From the NCBI RefSeq assembly GCF_000215745.1, contig NC_015663.1, positions 2,170,001-2,234,000 of the forward strand: a stretch of 64,000 nt of DNA. Direction: 5' to 3'. This stretch comes from Klebsiella aerogenes KCTC 2190 (GTDB lineage Bacteria > Pseudomonadota > Gammaproteobacteria > Enterobacterales > Enterobacteriaceae). The notes beneath the pieces were generated by a model. The model did no database searches, had not been told where the DNA came from, and saw nothing but the letters and a program-made list of their open reading frames with translations. This document shows positions 42,008-50,734 of this stretch, piece after piece (positions within the stretch are counted from its first letter, which is position 1; the number at the start of each line of letters is the position of its first letter). The position numbers were made by a program, and so were the translations under genes.

Positions 42008-43113
42008 GCAATCGCCTCCTGTTGAGATAAACGAGCCGGGAGCCAGGCGTCGGGAGCCAATGGGCAGCGTTCATCGAGGATCTGCGCCGCCAGCAGTTCA
42101 GCCGAGGCCGGGGCAGTGGTGACGCCCAGCCCTTCATGGCCCAGCGCTAGCCATAAACCACGGCGGGTGGGGTGCGGGCCGATCAGCGGGTTGCCATCCG
42201 GCGAGGCGGCGCGCAGGCCGCTCCAGCAGCGGATGATATTCAACGTCGCCAGCGCCGGCACGAAATGGCGGGCGCGATCGAGCATCTGCGCCAGCAAGGG
42301 CAGATCCAACTCGCGCTTGCGGTTATCAAACTGACGCGAAGAGCCAATTAGCAGCTGGCCGGTTGGCCGCGGCTGAAGGTTAAACGCCACCGAGGTGCCG
42401 CCGCCGTGGGCGCTGGCGCCATAACCCAGCTCAACCAGCTGGTGATGCACCTGCGGCCCATAGCGATCGGTAATCGCCAGTTGGCCTTTTTTCGGTCGCA
42501 GCCAGTTTTCCGCTAACAGCGCGTTAGCTTCAAGGCCGCAGGCCACCACGATCGCCCGCGCCTGTAGCCGTTTGCCGCTGGCGAGCAGCACCTGCGGCTC
42601 GTCAATCGTCTGTACGCTATCGCGCAGGCAGGTAAGATGGTTTCCGGCATCGGTAATCAGCCAGCGGGCGACGTTCGGCGCGTAGACGATGCCATCGCCT
42701 GGCACCCACAGGCCGCCGGCCAGCCCGTCGCGCAGCAGCGGCTCGCGCCCGGCGATCTGCTGCGGGGTCTGGAGTTCGCTGTGCACCTGATGGCCGGCCA
42801 TCCGCCGCTGTTTGTCGCCAGCCCCGGCCATCTCTTCTTCGCTTTCCGCCAGCCACAGCGTACCGCAGCCGCGCCAGGCGCAATTGTCGGGCATCCGTGG
42901 CGTGATAGCGCGCCAGCGTTCCAGCGACCATGCCGATAATGCAAGCTCGGCGGGGTCGTCATCCATGCACACCAGATGGCCCATACCGGCCGCCGTCGCG
43001 CCAGGCTGACCGTCATCGATAAGCGTCACGCTCTGCCCCCGCTTCGCCAGCTGCCACGCGCAGGCGGCGCCGATGATCCCGGCGCCGATCACGATGACGT
43101 CGCACTGCTTCAC
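42004..43113 (-). CDS. D-hydroxyproline dehydrogenase, DAO-type FAD beta subunit
   Basis: 369 residues. N-terminal FAD-binding [20 protein letters not shown], substrate-domain strands ([20 protein letters not shown]), and the C-terminal DAO signature [20 protein letters not shown] followed by [18 protein letters not shown]. It is a D-amino acid oxidase-fold subunit (HcnC/glycine oxidase-like) and probably holds the substrate site for cis-4-hydroxy-D-proline. The gene overlaps the epimerase gene upstream and the ferredoxin gene downstream by 4 bp each. Confidence 0.87.
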   Translation of the reverse strand: MKQCDVIVIGAGIIGAACAWQLAKRGQSVTLIDDGQPGATAAGMGHLVCMDDDPAELALSAWSLERWRAITPRMPDNCAWRGCGTLWLAESEEEMAGAGDKQRRMAGHQVHSELQTPQQIAGREPLLRDGLAGGLWVPGDGIVYAPNVARWLITDAGNHLTCLRDSVQTIDEPQVLLASGKRLQARAIVVACGLEANALLAENWLRPKKGQLAITDRYGPQVHHQLVELGYGASAHGGGTSVAFNLQPRPTGQLLIGSSRQFDNRKRELDLPLLAQMLDRARHFVPALATLNIIRCWSGLRAASPDGNPLIGPHPTRRGLWLALGHEGLGVTTAPASAELLAAQILDERCPLAPDAWLPARLSQQEAIA

Positions 43114-44057
43114 GGCGCGATCCCCCAGCAGAAGGGATCGTCAGGGTTGAGGATCAATTGGTTATCGCCGCAGACCCAGGCTTCGCCGCGGATCGTTGGG
43201 ATGATGCCTTCAGCGGTGCGTTGGTAGCTGGCGGTAAACTGGCTACCGATGATGCTGGCCTGACGCCAGATTTCCCCCGGCTGCAGCTTGCCATCCTGCG
43301 CCAGGCAGGCCAGCTTGGCGCTGGTGCCGGTACCGCACGGCGAGCGATCCCAGGCCTTTCCCGGACAGAGTACGAAGCTGCGGCTGTCGGCGGTATCGTC
43401 ATCAGCGAACAGCTCAATATGATCGATAACTCCTCCGTCGTCGCCGCGGATCCCCGCGGCTTCCAGCCCCTCGCGCACTGCCCAGGCGTAGTCGGTGAGC
43501 TGTGGAATTTGTTCGGGGGTAATGGCGAACGGGTGGTCGTTAATCAGGAAAAACCAGTTGCCGCCCCAGGCAATATCGCCGATGACGGGACCCAGCGCGG
43601 TTTCAACGCGGATCTGTTTTTTCCAGCGACGGGCCGGGACGTTTTGCACCGATACGCTGCCATCGTCGTGCAACGTGGCGCTTACGTCGCCGACCGGCGT
43701 TTCAATCAGATGTACGCCAGGCTTGATACGCCCAAGCCAGGCCAGCGAGGCGATAAGCCCGATTGTGCCGTGGCCGCACATATTCAGAAAACCGGCGTTG
43801 TTGAAGAAAATCACGCCAGCGGTAGCCGCCGCCGAGACCGGTTTGCACAGCAGCGCGCCGACCAGTACGTCATTACCGCGCGGTTCGAGAATGGCCGCCT
43901 GACGCCAATGGTCGAAGTCGCGGGCGAAGCGGACGCGGCGCTCCGCCATGCTGCCGTCGCCGAGGTCGGGGAATCCGTCAACGATCAGGCGGGTTGGTTC
44001 GCCGCCGGTGTGTGAATCAATAGCTCTCAACGTAATAGGGGGGCGTGGCGCGGTCAT
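43110..44057 (-). CDS. 4-hydroxyproline 2-epimerase (proline racemase family)
   Basis: 315 residues. Both catalytic cysteines of the proline racemase family are present: Cys94 in [10 protein letters not shown] and Cys241 in [15 protein letters not shown] Thr in place of the second Cys would indicate a dehydratase instead. Other landmarks are [17 protein letters not shown] at the N-terminus and [18 protein letters not shown] at the end. It converts trans-4-hydroxy-L-proline to cis-4-hydroxy-D-proline. First gene of the minus-strand operon, it is followed by the dehydrogenase subunits in overlap. Confidence 0.92.
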   Translation of the reverse strand: MTAPRPPITLRAIDSHTGGEPTRLIVDGFPDLGDGSMAERRVRFARDFDHWRQAAILEPRGNDVLVGALLCKPVSAAATAGVIFFNNAGFLNMCGHGTIGLIASLAWLGRIKPGVHLIETPVGDVSATLHDDGSVSVQNVPARRWKKQIRVETALGPVIGDIAWGGNWFFLINDHPFAITPEQIPQLTDYAWAVREGLEAAGIRGDDGGVIDHIELFADDDTADSRSFVLCPGKAWDRSPCGTGTSAKLACLAQDGKLQPGEIWRQASIIGSQFTASYQRTAEGIIPTIRGEAWVCGDNQLILNPDDPFCWGIAP

Positions 44058-44125
44058 CAGGCTCTCCGGAAGTTAACAACATGTTTCATCATGCTGGCGC
44101 AACCTTTCCCGACCTGCTTGAGCGC

Positions 44126-44148
44126 TTTCGTCAGAGAAAATGACGAAA
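44126..44148. promoter_or_regulatory. inverted repeat before the epimerase operon
   Basis: Perfect arms TTTCGTCA and TGACGAAA with a 7-base spacer, 69 bp before the epimerase start. The word TTTCGTCA also occurs at 45225-45232 before the divergent catabolic genes. In the same gap GTGGTAAACC (44220) and GTGGCTAAACC (44249) form a spaced direct repeat. The rest of the 310-bp gap shows nothing else. Confidence 0.5.
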
Positions 44149-44367
44149 TCTGCACAGTAATGAGCGCGGTATATTTCTATTTCACATAGTTATTTCTTAT
44201 TAATCATTTGTTTAATGCTGTGGTAAACCGAAAGCGACCATTGTGCCAGTGGCTAAACCAGGGGAAGGCGTAAAGCGGATCCAGGATCGCAAAACCGACG
44301 GTTGCTGCTTGAGGTGTTAACGGAAAGTGAATAAATATCCTTCGGTCACTTACCATGAGGAGGCCTT

Positions 44368-45192
44368 ATGATCGGTGTTTCTGATGCGCCGCCGCCGCGC
44401 GCGGTTAACCAACCTGAGCTGGCCGTCGATGAGCTAAGCCAGATCTGCGAAGGGCTGGCGCGCCAGCGGCCGGAAAATATGCCCGCGCTGCTGAATGCGC
44501 TGGCGCTGATTGCGCCCCTGCTCAATGCCATCCCTAATGTGGTCTTTTTTATCAAAGATCGTCAGGCGCGCTATCTGCTGGCGAACCTGACGCTGGCCCG
44601 CCGCTGTGGTTTCAAAAGCGTCTCCTCGCTGCTGGGCAAAACCTCCGCCGATGTCTTTCCTTCCGCGCTGGGTCAGGGTTATACCGAGCAGGATCTTCGG
44701 GTGTTGCGCGAAGGCGTGACCCTGCGCGATCAGCTGGAAATGCATCTCTACAATGGTCGCGAGCGCGGCTGGTGCCTGACGCAGAAACTGGCGCTACGCG
44801 ATATCAGCGGGCAGGTGATCGGCATGGCCGGGATCTCGCACGATCTGCAGGAGGCCCACGCCCGCCATCCGGCGTGGCAGCGGCTGGCGATCGTCGACGA
44901 TCATATCCGCCGCCATTATCACCGGCCGATCGCCATGGAAGAGTTGACCGCCTTAAGCGGAATGTCGATTGCGCAGATCGAACGCTACTGCAAACGGATC
45001 TTTCATCTCACACCGCGGCAAATGATCCACAAAGTGCGGCTGGAAAAAGCTACCGAACTGCTGGCTGGCGATACGCCGATTACCGATATCGCCCTGCAGT
45101 GCGGGTATACCGATCACAGCGCCTTTAGCCGCCAGTTCAAGGCGATGACCGGCTCGACGCCGCGCGATTTTCGCCTCACGCTGCTCGGATAA
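44368..45192 (+). CDS. PAS-AraC transcriptional regulator of hydroxyproline use
   Basis: 274 residues. A PAS-like sensor (LLNAIPNVVFFIKDRQARYL; GKTSADVFP; VIGMAGISHDLQ) covers about residues 45-165, and a C-terminal AraC double helix-turn-helix follows (MEELTALSGMSIAQIERYCK; ITDIALQCGYTDHSAFSRQF). Start after a strong GAGGAGG. It lies between the two divergent halves of the hydroxyproline cluster and is the obvious local regulator, sensing hydroxyproline or a pyrroline intermediate. Similar PAS-AraC regulators accompany hydroxyproline genes in other bacteria, to my knowledge. Target sites are only predicted here. Confidence 0.82.
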   Translation: MIGVSDAPPPRAVNQPELAVDELSQICEGLARQRPENMPALLNALALIAPLLNAIPNVVFFIKDRQARYLLANLTLARRCGFKSVSSLLGKTSADVFPSALGQGYTEQDLRVLREGVTLRDQLEMHLYNGRERGWCLTQKLALRDISGQVIGMAGISHDLQEAHARHPAWQRLAIVDDHIRRHYHRPIAMEELTALSGMSIAQIERYCKRIFHLTPRQMIHKVRLEKATELLAGDTPITDIALQCGYTDHSAFSRQFKAMTGSTPRDFRLTLLG

Positions 45193-45224
45193 ACGCTGGC
45201 TCACACTTTTGCCGACTGTGCTAA

Positions 45225-45232
45225 TTTCGTCA
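45225..45232. promoter_or_regulatory. TTTCGTCA word before the deaminase operon
   Basis: TTTCGTCA, identical to the arm of the inverted repeat at 44126-44148, with TGACGA at 45325-45330 next to the ribosome site of the downstream gene. Candidate half-sites of the cluster regulator. Confidence 0.35.
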
Positions 45233-45343
45233 TCGTATTGAGGGAAAACCGACAAGCCGCCGGTTCCGCGACACGTCAATCTGTCAGTGAATATTCACCA
45301 TTCATTCACTTCGACTTAACAAAATGACGACAAGGAACCGAGC

Positions 45344-46264
45344 ATGAGCAAAAAAGCGATTCACTGGAGCGGCGTATTCCCGGCGGTCAGCACGCAGTTT
45401 CGTAGCGATTACTCCCTCGATTTAGACGCCACTCACGCGGTGATGAAAAACCTGGTGAAAGATGGCGTTTCCGGGCTGGTGGTATGCGGCAGCGTGGGTG
45501 AAAACACCTCGCTGAGCACCGATGAAAAACTACAGATTATCGAGGTGGCGAAGGATGCCGCCGGCGGCAAAATTCCGGTCATCGCCGGGGTGGCCGAGTT
45601 CACCACCGCCTTTGCCCAGAAAATGGCGAAAGAGGCGGAGCGCGTCGGCGTCGACGGGATCATGGTGATGCCGGCGCTGGTCTACTCCTCAAAACCGCAT
45701 GAAACCGCGGCCCACTTCCGCAGCGTGGCGAGCGCTACCGACCTGCCGATTATGGTCTACAACAACCCGCCGATTTACAAAAACGACGTGACGCCGGACA
45801 TTCTCGCCACCCTGACCGACTGCGACAACATCGTCTGCTTTAAAGACTCCTCCGGCGATACCCGCCGCTTTATCGACCTGCGTAACACCGTTGGCGACCG
45901 CTTCGTGCTGTTTGCCGGGCTGGATGACGTGGTGGTGGAAAGTATTGCCGTCGGCGCGGAAGGCTGGATCTCCGGAATGTCCAACGCCTTCCCGCGCGAA
46001 GGGGAAACGTTATTCCGTCTCGCCCGCCAGCAGCGTTACGAAGAGGCGATGGCGTTGTACCGCTGGTTCATGCCGCTGCTGCATCTCGATGCGCGTCCGG
46101 ATCTGGTGCAGTGCATCAAGCTGTGTGAAGAGTTGCTGGGCCGCGGTAGCGCCATTACCCGTCCGCCGCGTCTGGCGCTGGAAGGCGAAACGCGCCAGCA
46201 GGTGGTGGCGATCGTTGAACAGGCGCTGGCCACTCGTCCGACGCTGCCGGATGTCGGCCTCTGA
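45344..46264 (+). CDS. 1-pyrroline-4-hydroxy-2-carboxylate deaminase (DapA family)
   Basis: 306 residues, TIM-barrel DHDPS/NAL family. GSVGENTSLS (phosphate-loop-like), MVYNNPPIYKNDV with the active-site Tyr, and the Schiff-base Lys in NIVCFKDSSGDTRR are visible. In the hydroxyproline pathway such enzymes deaminate 1-pyrroline-4-hydroxy-2-carboxylate to 2-oxoglutarate semialdehyde. It is divergent from the epimerase/dehydrogenase operon and starts the plus-strand operon; the semialdehyde dehydrogenase follows 14 bp later, which supports this assignment over a plain dihydrodipicolinate synthase. Confidence 0.87.
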   Translation: MSKKAIHWSGVFPAVSTQFRSDYSLDLDATHAVMKNLVKDGVSGLVVCGSVGENTSLSTDEKLQIIEVAKDAAGGKIPVIAGVAEFTTAFAQKMAKEAERVGVDGIMVMPALVYSSKPHETAAHFRSVASATDLPIMVYNNPPIYKNDVTPDILATLTDCDNIVCFKDSSGDTRRFIDLRNTVGDRFVLFAGLDDVVVESIAVGAEGWISGMSNAFPREGETLFRLARQQRYEEAMALYRWFMPLLHLDARPDLVQCIKLCEELLGRGSAITRPPRLALEGETRQQVVAIVEQALATRPTLPDVGL

Positions 46265-46278
46265 GCACAGGAGTCAAT

Positions 46279-47883
46279 ATGAATGCATCTCAGACCATGG
46301 CGGGACGGCAGTTTATCGCCGGACGCCGTATTGCCAGCGGTGAGGCGACGCTATTGAGCCTGCGGGCGGTGGACGGCGAAGCCACCGGCCACCGCTTTTA
46401 TCCGGCTTCCTGTGAGGAAGCCGCTCAGGCCGCAGAAGCCGCGCAGCAGGCCTTTGCCGTCTATTCACAAACCACGCCGCAGCAGCGGGCGCGCTTTCTC
46501 AACGCCATTGCTGATGAACTGGATGCGCTGGGCGAGGCGTTTTTTGCTATCGCCGGGCAGGAGACCGCGCTGCCGCTGGCGCGGCTACAGGGTGAACGGG
46601 CGCGCACCAGCGGCCAGTTGCGGATGTTTGCTGGCGTGATCCTGCGCGGCGATACCTTCGCCGCCCGTATTGATATCGCCTTAGCCGACCGTCAGCCGCT
46701 GCCGCGCCCGGACCTGCGCCAGTATCAGCAGGCGTTAGGGCCGGTGGCGGTGTTTGGCGCCAGCAACTTTCCGTTGGCCTTTTCCACCGCCGGCGGCGAT
46801 ACCGCCTCGGCGCTGGCGGCTGGCTGTCCGGTGGTGGTGAAGGCCCATCCGGGCCATATGGCCACCGCCGAGCTGACCGCCGAGGCGATCGTCAGGGCGG
46901 TGGTACGGTGCGGTTTACCCGGCGGCGTATTCAATATGATTTTCGGGACCGATATCGGCGCCGAATTGGTCCGTCATCCGGCGATTCAGGCCGTCGGCTT
47001 TACCGGTTCGTTAGCCGGCGGTAAGGCGCTGTATCAGCTGGCGCAGCAGCGCCCGCAGCCAATTCCGCTGTTTGCTGAAATGTCGGCGATTAACCCATTG
47101 ATTATTCTGCCGCAGGCGCTGCAGACGCGGGCCGAGGCGCTGGCAAACGAGCTGGTGGCGTCATTCACCCTCGGCGGCGGCCAGTTCTGTACCCGTCCGG
47201 GGCTGATTCTGGCGCTGCGCGGCGCCGGGCTGGAACGCTTTAAGTCGGCGCTGTGCGCGGCGGTAGCGGGCTCCCCGCCGCAGGTGTTGCTCAATGCGCC
47301 GACCCTTCAGCACTACCGTCAGGGCGTGGCGGCGCTTGCGGCGCACCCGCGTATCGAGAAGTTGGCGAGCGGCATCGCCGCCGGCGCCGGGCAGGCGCAG
47401 ACCCTGCTGTGGCAGGCTCAGGTCGAGGATCTGTTGGCGCAGGATACGCTGCTGCAGACCGAAGTTTTCGGCCCGCTATCGCTACTGGTGGAAGTGGATG
47501 ATGAGGCCCAACTGAAGGCGGTGGTGAAAGCGCTGCAGGGTCAGCTCACCGCGACGCTGCATGCCGAGGCGGATGATGGCCCGCTGGCGGCGAGCCTTCT
47601 ACCGCTGCTTTGTGAGAAGGCCGGACGGGTGCTGTTTAACGGTTATCCCACCGGCGTGGAAGTGTGCGATGCGATGGTCCACGGCGGCCCGTGGCCGGCG
47701 ACCACCGACGCACGCGGGACCTCGGTCGGCAGCCGGGCGATTGAACGCTTTCTGCGCCCGGTCTGTCTGCAGAACGCGCCCGCCGCCCTGTTACCGCCGG
47801 CGCTGCAGGATGCGAACCCTTTGAACCTGCTGCGCCTGGTCAACGGCCAGTGGACCCGGGAAGCGATTTCCTCCTCTCATTGA
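46279..47883 (+). CDS. 2-oxoglutarate semialdehyde (2,5-dioxovalerate) dehydrogenase
   Basis: 534 residues, aldehyde dehydrogenase superfamily, the long branch of alpha-ketoglutarate semialdehyde dehydrogenases. FGASNFPLAFSTAGGDTASA (cofactor site), GFTGSLAGGKALY, the nucleophile Cys in FTLGGGQFCTRPGL, and LQTEVFGPLSLLVEV are present. It oxidises the semialdehyde made by the preceding deaminase to 2-oxoglutarate, which enters the TCA cycle. The start follows CAGGAG; the permease gene comes 15 bp downstream. Confidence 0.9.
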   Translation: MNASQTMAGRQFIAGRRIASGEATLLSLRAVDGEATGHRFYPASCEEAAQAAEAAQQAFAVYSQTTPQQRARFLNAIADELDALGEAFFAIAGQETALPLARLQGERARTSGQLRMFAGVILRGDTFAARIDIALADRQPLPRPDLRQYQQALGPVAVFGASNFPLAFSTAGGDTASALAAGCPVVVKAHPGHMATAELTAEAIVRAVVRCGLPGGVFNMIFGTDIGAELVRHPAIQAVGFTGSLAGGKALYQLAQQRPQPIPLFAEMSAINPLIILPQALQTRAEALANELVASFTLGGGQFCTRPGLILALRGAGLERFKSALCAAVAGSPPQVLLNAPTLQHYRQGVAALAAHPRIEKLASGIAAGAGQAQTLLWQAQVEDLLAQDTLLQTEVFGPLSLLVEVDDEAQLKAVVKALQGQLTATLHAEADDGPLAASLLPLLCEKAGRVLFNGYPTGVEVCDAMVHGGPWPATTDARGTSVGSRAIERFLRPVCLQNAPAALLPPALQDANPLNLLRLVNGQWTREAISSSH

Positions 47884-47898
47884 CGCAAGGGCATCACC

Positions 47899-49500
47899 AT
47901 GACCATTCACTCTACGCATAACAGTCAAACCCGCGTTGCAGAGTCGGGTAAGTTTAAAAAACAGCTGACCCTAACCGATCTCACCTTTATCGGCCTGGGG
48001 GCAATTTTCGGCTCCGGATGGTTATTCGCCGCCAGCCACGTCGCATCCATCGCTGGTCCGGCCGGGATCGCATCGTGGGTGATCGGCGGCTTTGCGGTGC
48101 TGCTGCTGGGGATTGTCTACTGCGAGCTGGGGGCGGCGCTGCCGCGCGCCGGCGGCATTATTCGCTACCCGGTCTTTTCCCACGGCGAGCTGATGGGCTA
48201 TCTACTGGGGTTCATCACCCTGATCGCTTTCTCCAGCCTGATCTCGATTGAAATTGTCGCCGCCCGGCAATATGCCGCCGCCTGGTTTCCGGCGCTGACC
48301 CAACCGGGCTCCAGTTCGCCGACGCTGCTGGGGTGGGTGGTGCAGTTCTTGCTACTCTGTTTCTTCTTTGCGCTTAACTACTACAGCGTTAAGACCTTCG
48401 CCCGATCGAACAACTTCATCAGCGTGCTCAAGTTTCTGGTGCCGCTGCTGGTGGTGGTGACGCTGTTCGCCTTCTTTAAACCGGAGAACCTGCACGCTCA
48501 GGGGATTGCGCCGTTCGGCATGTCCGGGGTGGAAGCGGCGATCAGCGCGGGCGGAATTATCTTCGCTTATCTGGGACTGACGCCGATTATCTCGGTGGCC
48601 AGCGAAGTACAAAAGCCGCAGCGGACTATCCCTATTGCGTTGATTTTATCAGTGGTGCTGTCGACGATTATCTACGTGCTGCTGCAGCTGGCGTTCCTTG
48701 GCAGTATCCCCACCGAGATGCTGAACGGCGGCTGGGCCGAGGTGAGCAAACAGTTCTCGCTGCCGTATCGCGATATCGCCATTACCCTCGGCATGGGTTG
48801 GCTGGCCTTTATGGTGATAAGCGATGCGATTATCTCCCCGAGCGGCACCGGCAATATCTATATGAACGCGACGCCGCGGGTGATCTACGGCTGGGCGAAG
48901 GCGGGTACTTTCTTTAAGGCCTTTACCCATATTGATAAAGCGTCCGGGATTCCGCGCCCGGCGCTATGGCTGACCTTTGGGCTGTCGATTTTCTGGACGC
49001 TGCCGTTCCCCTCCTGGGAACAGCTCATTAGCGTGGTATCGGCAGCCCTGGTGCTGAGCTACGCCATCGCCCCGGTGACTGCCGCCGGGCTGCGCCGCAA
49101 CGCGCCGGATCTGCCGCGGCCGTTCCGCGTGCGCGCCTTCGGCATCATCGGCCCGGTATCGTTTATGATCTCGGCGCTGATTGTCTACTGGTCCGGCTGG
49201 AATACGCTCTCGTGGCTGTTGGGGCTGCAAATCGTGATGTTTGTCGTCTACGTGATGTGCAAAGGTAAGGTGCCGGAACATACCGTGAGCCTGGCGCAGC
49301 AGGTGAAGTCTTCGCTGTGGCTGATCGTTTTTTATGCGTTGATTATCCTCTTTTCCTGGCTGGGCAGCTTCGGCGGGCTTAATGTTATCGGTCACCCCTG
49401 GGATACGGTGCTGGTGGCGGCGATGTCGTTGGGGATTTACTACTGGGGGGCGCGCAGCTGCCTGCCGCAGGCTAACTTTAGCGGAGACGAAGAAGAGTAA
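47899..49500 (+). CDS. APC-family amino acid permease, probable hydroxyproline importer
   Basis: 533 residues with about twelve to fourteen membrane segments. The N-terminal helix-1 motif TFIGLGAIFGSGWLFAASHV with the broken-helix Gly stretch, and VGGFAVLLLG-type helices with the conserved central SVASEVQKPQRTIPIALILS, place it in the amino acid/polyamine/organocation superfamily. Location inside the hydroxyproline operon, 15 bp after the semialdehyde dehydrogenase and 11 bp before the Ldh-type reductase, suggests that it brings in hydroxyproline (or proline derivatives). Substrate is inferred from context only. Confidence 0.8.
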   Translation: MTIHSTHNSQTRVAESGKFKKQLTLTDLTFIGLGAIFGSGWLFAASHVASIAGPAGIASWVIGGFAVLLLGIVYCELGAALPRAGGIIRYPVFSHGELMGYLLGFITLIAFSSLISIEIVAARQYAAAWFPALTQPGSSSPTLLGWVVQFLLLCFFFALNYYSVKTFARSNNFISVLKFLVPLLVVVTLFAFFKPENLHAQGIAPFGMSGVEAAISAGGIIFAYLGLTPIISVASEVQKPQRTIPIALILSVVLSTIIYVLLQLAFLGSIPTEMLNGGWAEVSKQFSLPYRDIAITLGMGWLAFMVISDAIISPSGTGNIYMNATPRVIYGWAKAGTFFKAFTHIDKASGIPRPALWLTFGLSIFWTLPFPSWEQLISVVSAALVLSYAIAPVTAAGLRRNAPDLPRPFRVRAFGIIGPVSFMISALIVYWSGWNTLSWLLGLQIVMFVVYVMCKGKVPEHTVSLAQQVKSSLWLIVFYALIILFSWLGSFGGLNVIGHPWDTVLVAAMSLGIYYWGARSCLPQANFSGDEEE

Positions 49501-49511
49501 AGGAGAACAGT

Positions 49512-50528
49512 ATGGAGTCGGTAACTCTATCGTTACCTGAAGCTTATGACCTGGCGCTGGAGGTACTCAGCGCCAATGGATTTAGCGCCGACCACGCGGC
49601 GGCCATTGCACGTAATGTGGCCGCCGGGGAGCGCGACGGCTGCGCTTCCCACGGCCTGTGGCGGCTGTTGGGCATTGTCGATACCTTGCGTAAAGGTAAG
49701 GTATCGCCTGATGCCGAGCCGCAAATCCACGATCAGGCGCCGGCGATTGCGCGGGCGGACGCCGGCGGCGCTTTTTCGCTGCTGGCCTACGAGCGCGCGC
49801 TGCCGTTACTGCTGGAGAAGGCGCGGCACAGCGGCATTGCGGCGTTGGCGATTAACCGCTGCGTCCATTTTTCCGCGCTGTTTGCCGATATTGAGCCGTT
49901 GACCGAGGCAGGGCTGGTGGGGCTGGCCTGCACGCCAAGCCACGCCTGGGTCGCCCCGGCGGGCGGCACGCGTCCGCTGTTCGGCACCAATCCTATAGCT
50001 TTTGGCTGGCCGCGGCGGGACAAACCGCCGTTTATTGTTGATATGGCGACCAGCGCCGCGGCGCGCGGAGAGATACAGCTGCATCAGCGCGCCGGCAAAG
50101 CGCTACCTGAAGGGTGGGGAATCGACAGTCAGGGACAGCCAACGACCGATGCCGCAGAGGTGCTGAACGGCGCGATGTTAACCTTTGGCGGCCATAAGGG
50201 CTCGGCGCTGGCGGCAATGGTTGAGCTGCTGGCCGGGCCGCTTATTGGCGATATGACCAGCGCCGAATCGCTGGCGTGGGATAACGGCGCGGGAGGTCTC
50301 CCCTACGGCGGCGAGCTTATCCTGGCGCTGGATCCGCAGCGCTTTCTCGGCGCGCAGGCACAAGAGCAGCTGGAGCGCGCCGAAACGCTGTTCAATGCGA
50401 TGCAGGATCAGGGCGCGCGGCTGCCGGGCGAGCGGCGTTTCGCCTGCCGCCAGCAGAGTGAGCGGCAGGGGGTCGCCATCAGCCGTTCATTGCATGATGA
50501 GATTTGCGCCTTGCGCCAGGGTGGATAA
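49512..50528 (+). CDS. Ldh-family NAD(P)H oxidoreductase (pyrroline-2-carboxylate reductase-like)
   Basis: 338 residues of the malate/L-lactate dehydrogenase (LDH2) family: ARNVAAGERDGCASHGLWRL, the catalytic-region AINRCVHFSALFADIEPLTE, GTNPIAFGWPRRDKPPFIVD, and GGHKGSALAAMVELLAGPLI. Members next to hydroxyproline genes are delta1-pyrroline-2-carboxylate/piperideine-2-carboxylate reductases, handling the cyclic imino acid formed from 3-hydroxyproline or D-proline. Last gene of the plus-strand operon, start after AAAGGAG. A tandem REP cluster begins at its stop codon. The specific substrate is inferred. Confidence 0.8.
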   Translation: MESVTLSLPEAYDLALEVLSANGFSADHAAAIARNVAAGERDGCASHGLWRLLGIVDTLRKGKVSPDAEPQIHDQAPAIARADAGGAFSLLAYERALPLLLEKARHSGIAALAINRCVHFSALFADIEPLTEAGLVGLACTPSHAWVAPAGGTRPLFGTNPIAFGWPRRDKPPFIVDMATSAAARGEIQLHQRAGKALPEGWGIDSQGQPTTDAAEVLNGAMLTFGGHKGSALAAMVELLAGPLIGDMTSAESLAWDNGAGGLPYGGELILALDPQRFLGAQAQEQLERAETLFNAMQDQGARLPGERRFACRQQSERQGVAISRSLHDEICALRQGG

Positions 50529-50733
50529 GGCGCGAAGCGCCGTCCCCCGGGACATCCCCCGGCTTGCGCTACGCTTAGCCGGGCTACCGAACGTCGCGGG
50601 TTGTGTAGCCGGGGTAAGGCGCGAAGCGCCGCCACTGGGGCATCCCCCTGCTTGCGCTACGCTTAGCCGGCTACCGAACGTCGCGGGTTGTGTAGCCCGG
50701 GTAAGGCGCGAAGCGCCGCCACCCGGGATGCCT
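50527..50733. repeat. tandem BIME: two and a half copies of an approximately 88-bp unit
   Basis: AAGGCGCGAAGCGCCG recurs at 50527, 50616 and 50703 (spacing 89 and 87 bp), with TGCGCTACGCTTAGCCGG and CTACCGAACGTCGCGGGTTG in each full unit. The units contain REP palindromes and fill the whole space between two convergent genes. Confidence 0.9.
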
Positions 50734-50734
50734 G

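Noticed and set aside
45198..45214. Possible sigma-54 promoter TGGCTCACACTTTTGCC before the deaminase operon
   Set aside because: The GG-to-GC distance is one base too long, and no enhancer-binding activator is encoded nearby; the regulator is AraC type.
50527..50733. Regular repeats with spacing near 88 bp considered as a CRISPR array
   Set aside because: The units are palindromic REP/BIME sequences without unique spacers, and no cas genes are present.
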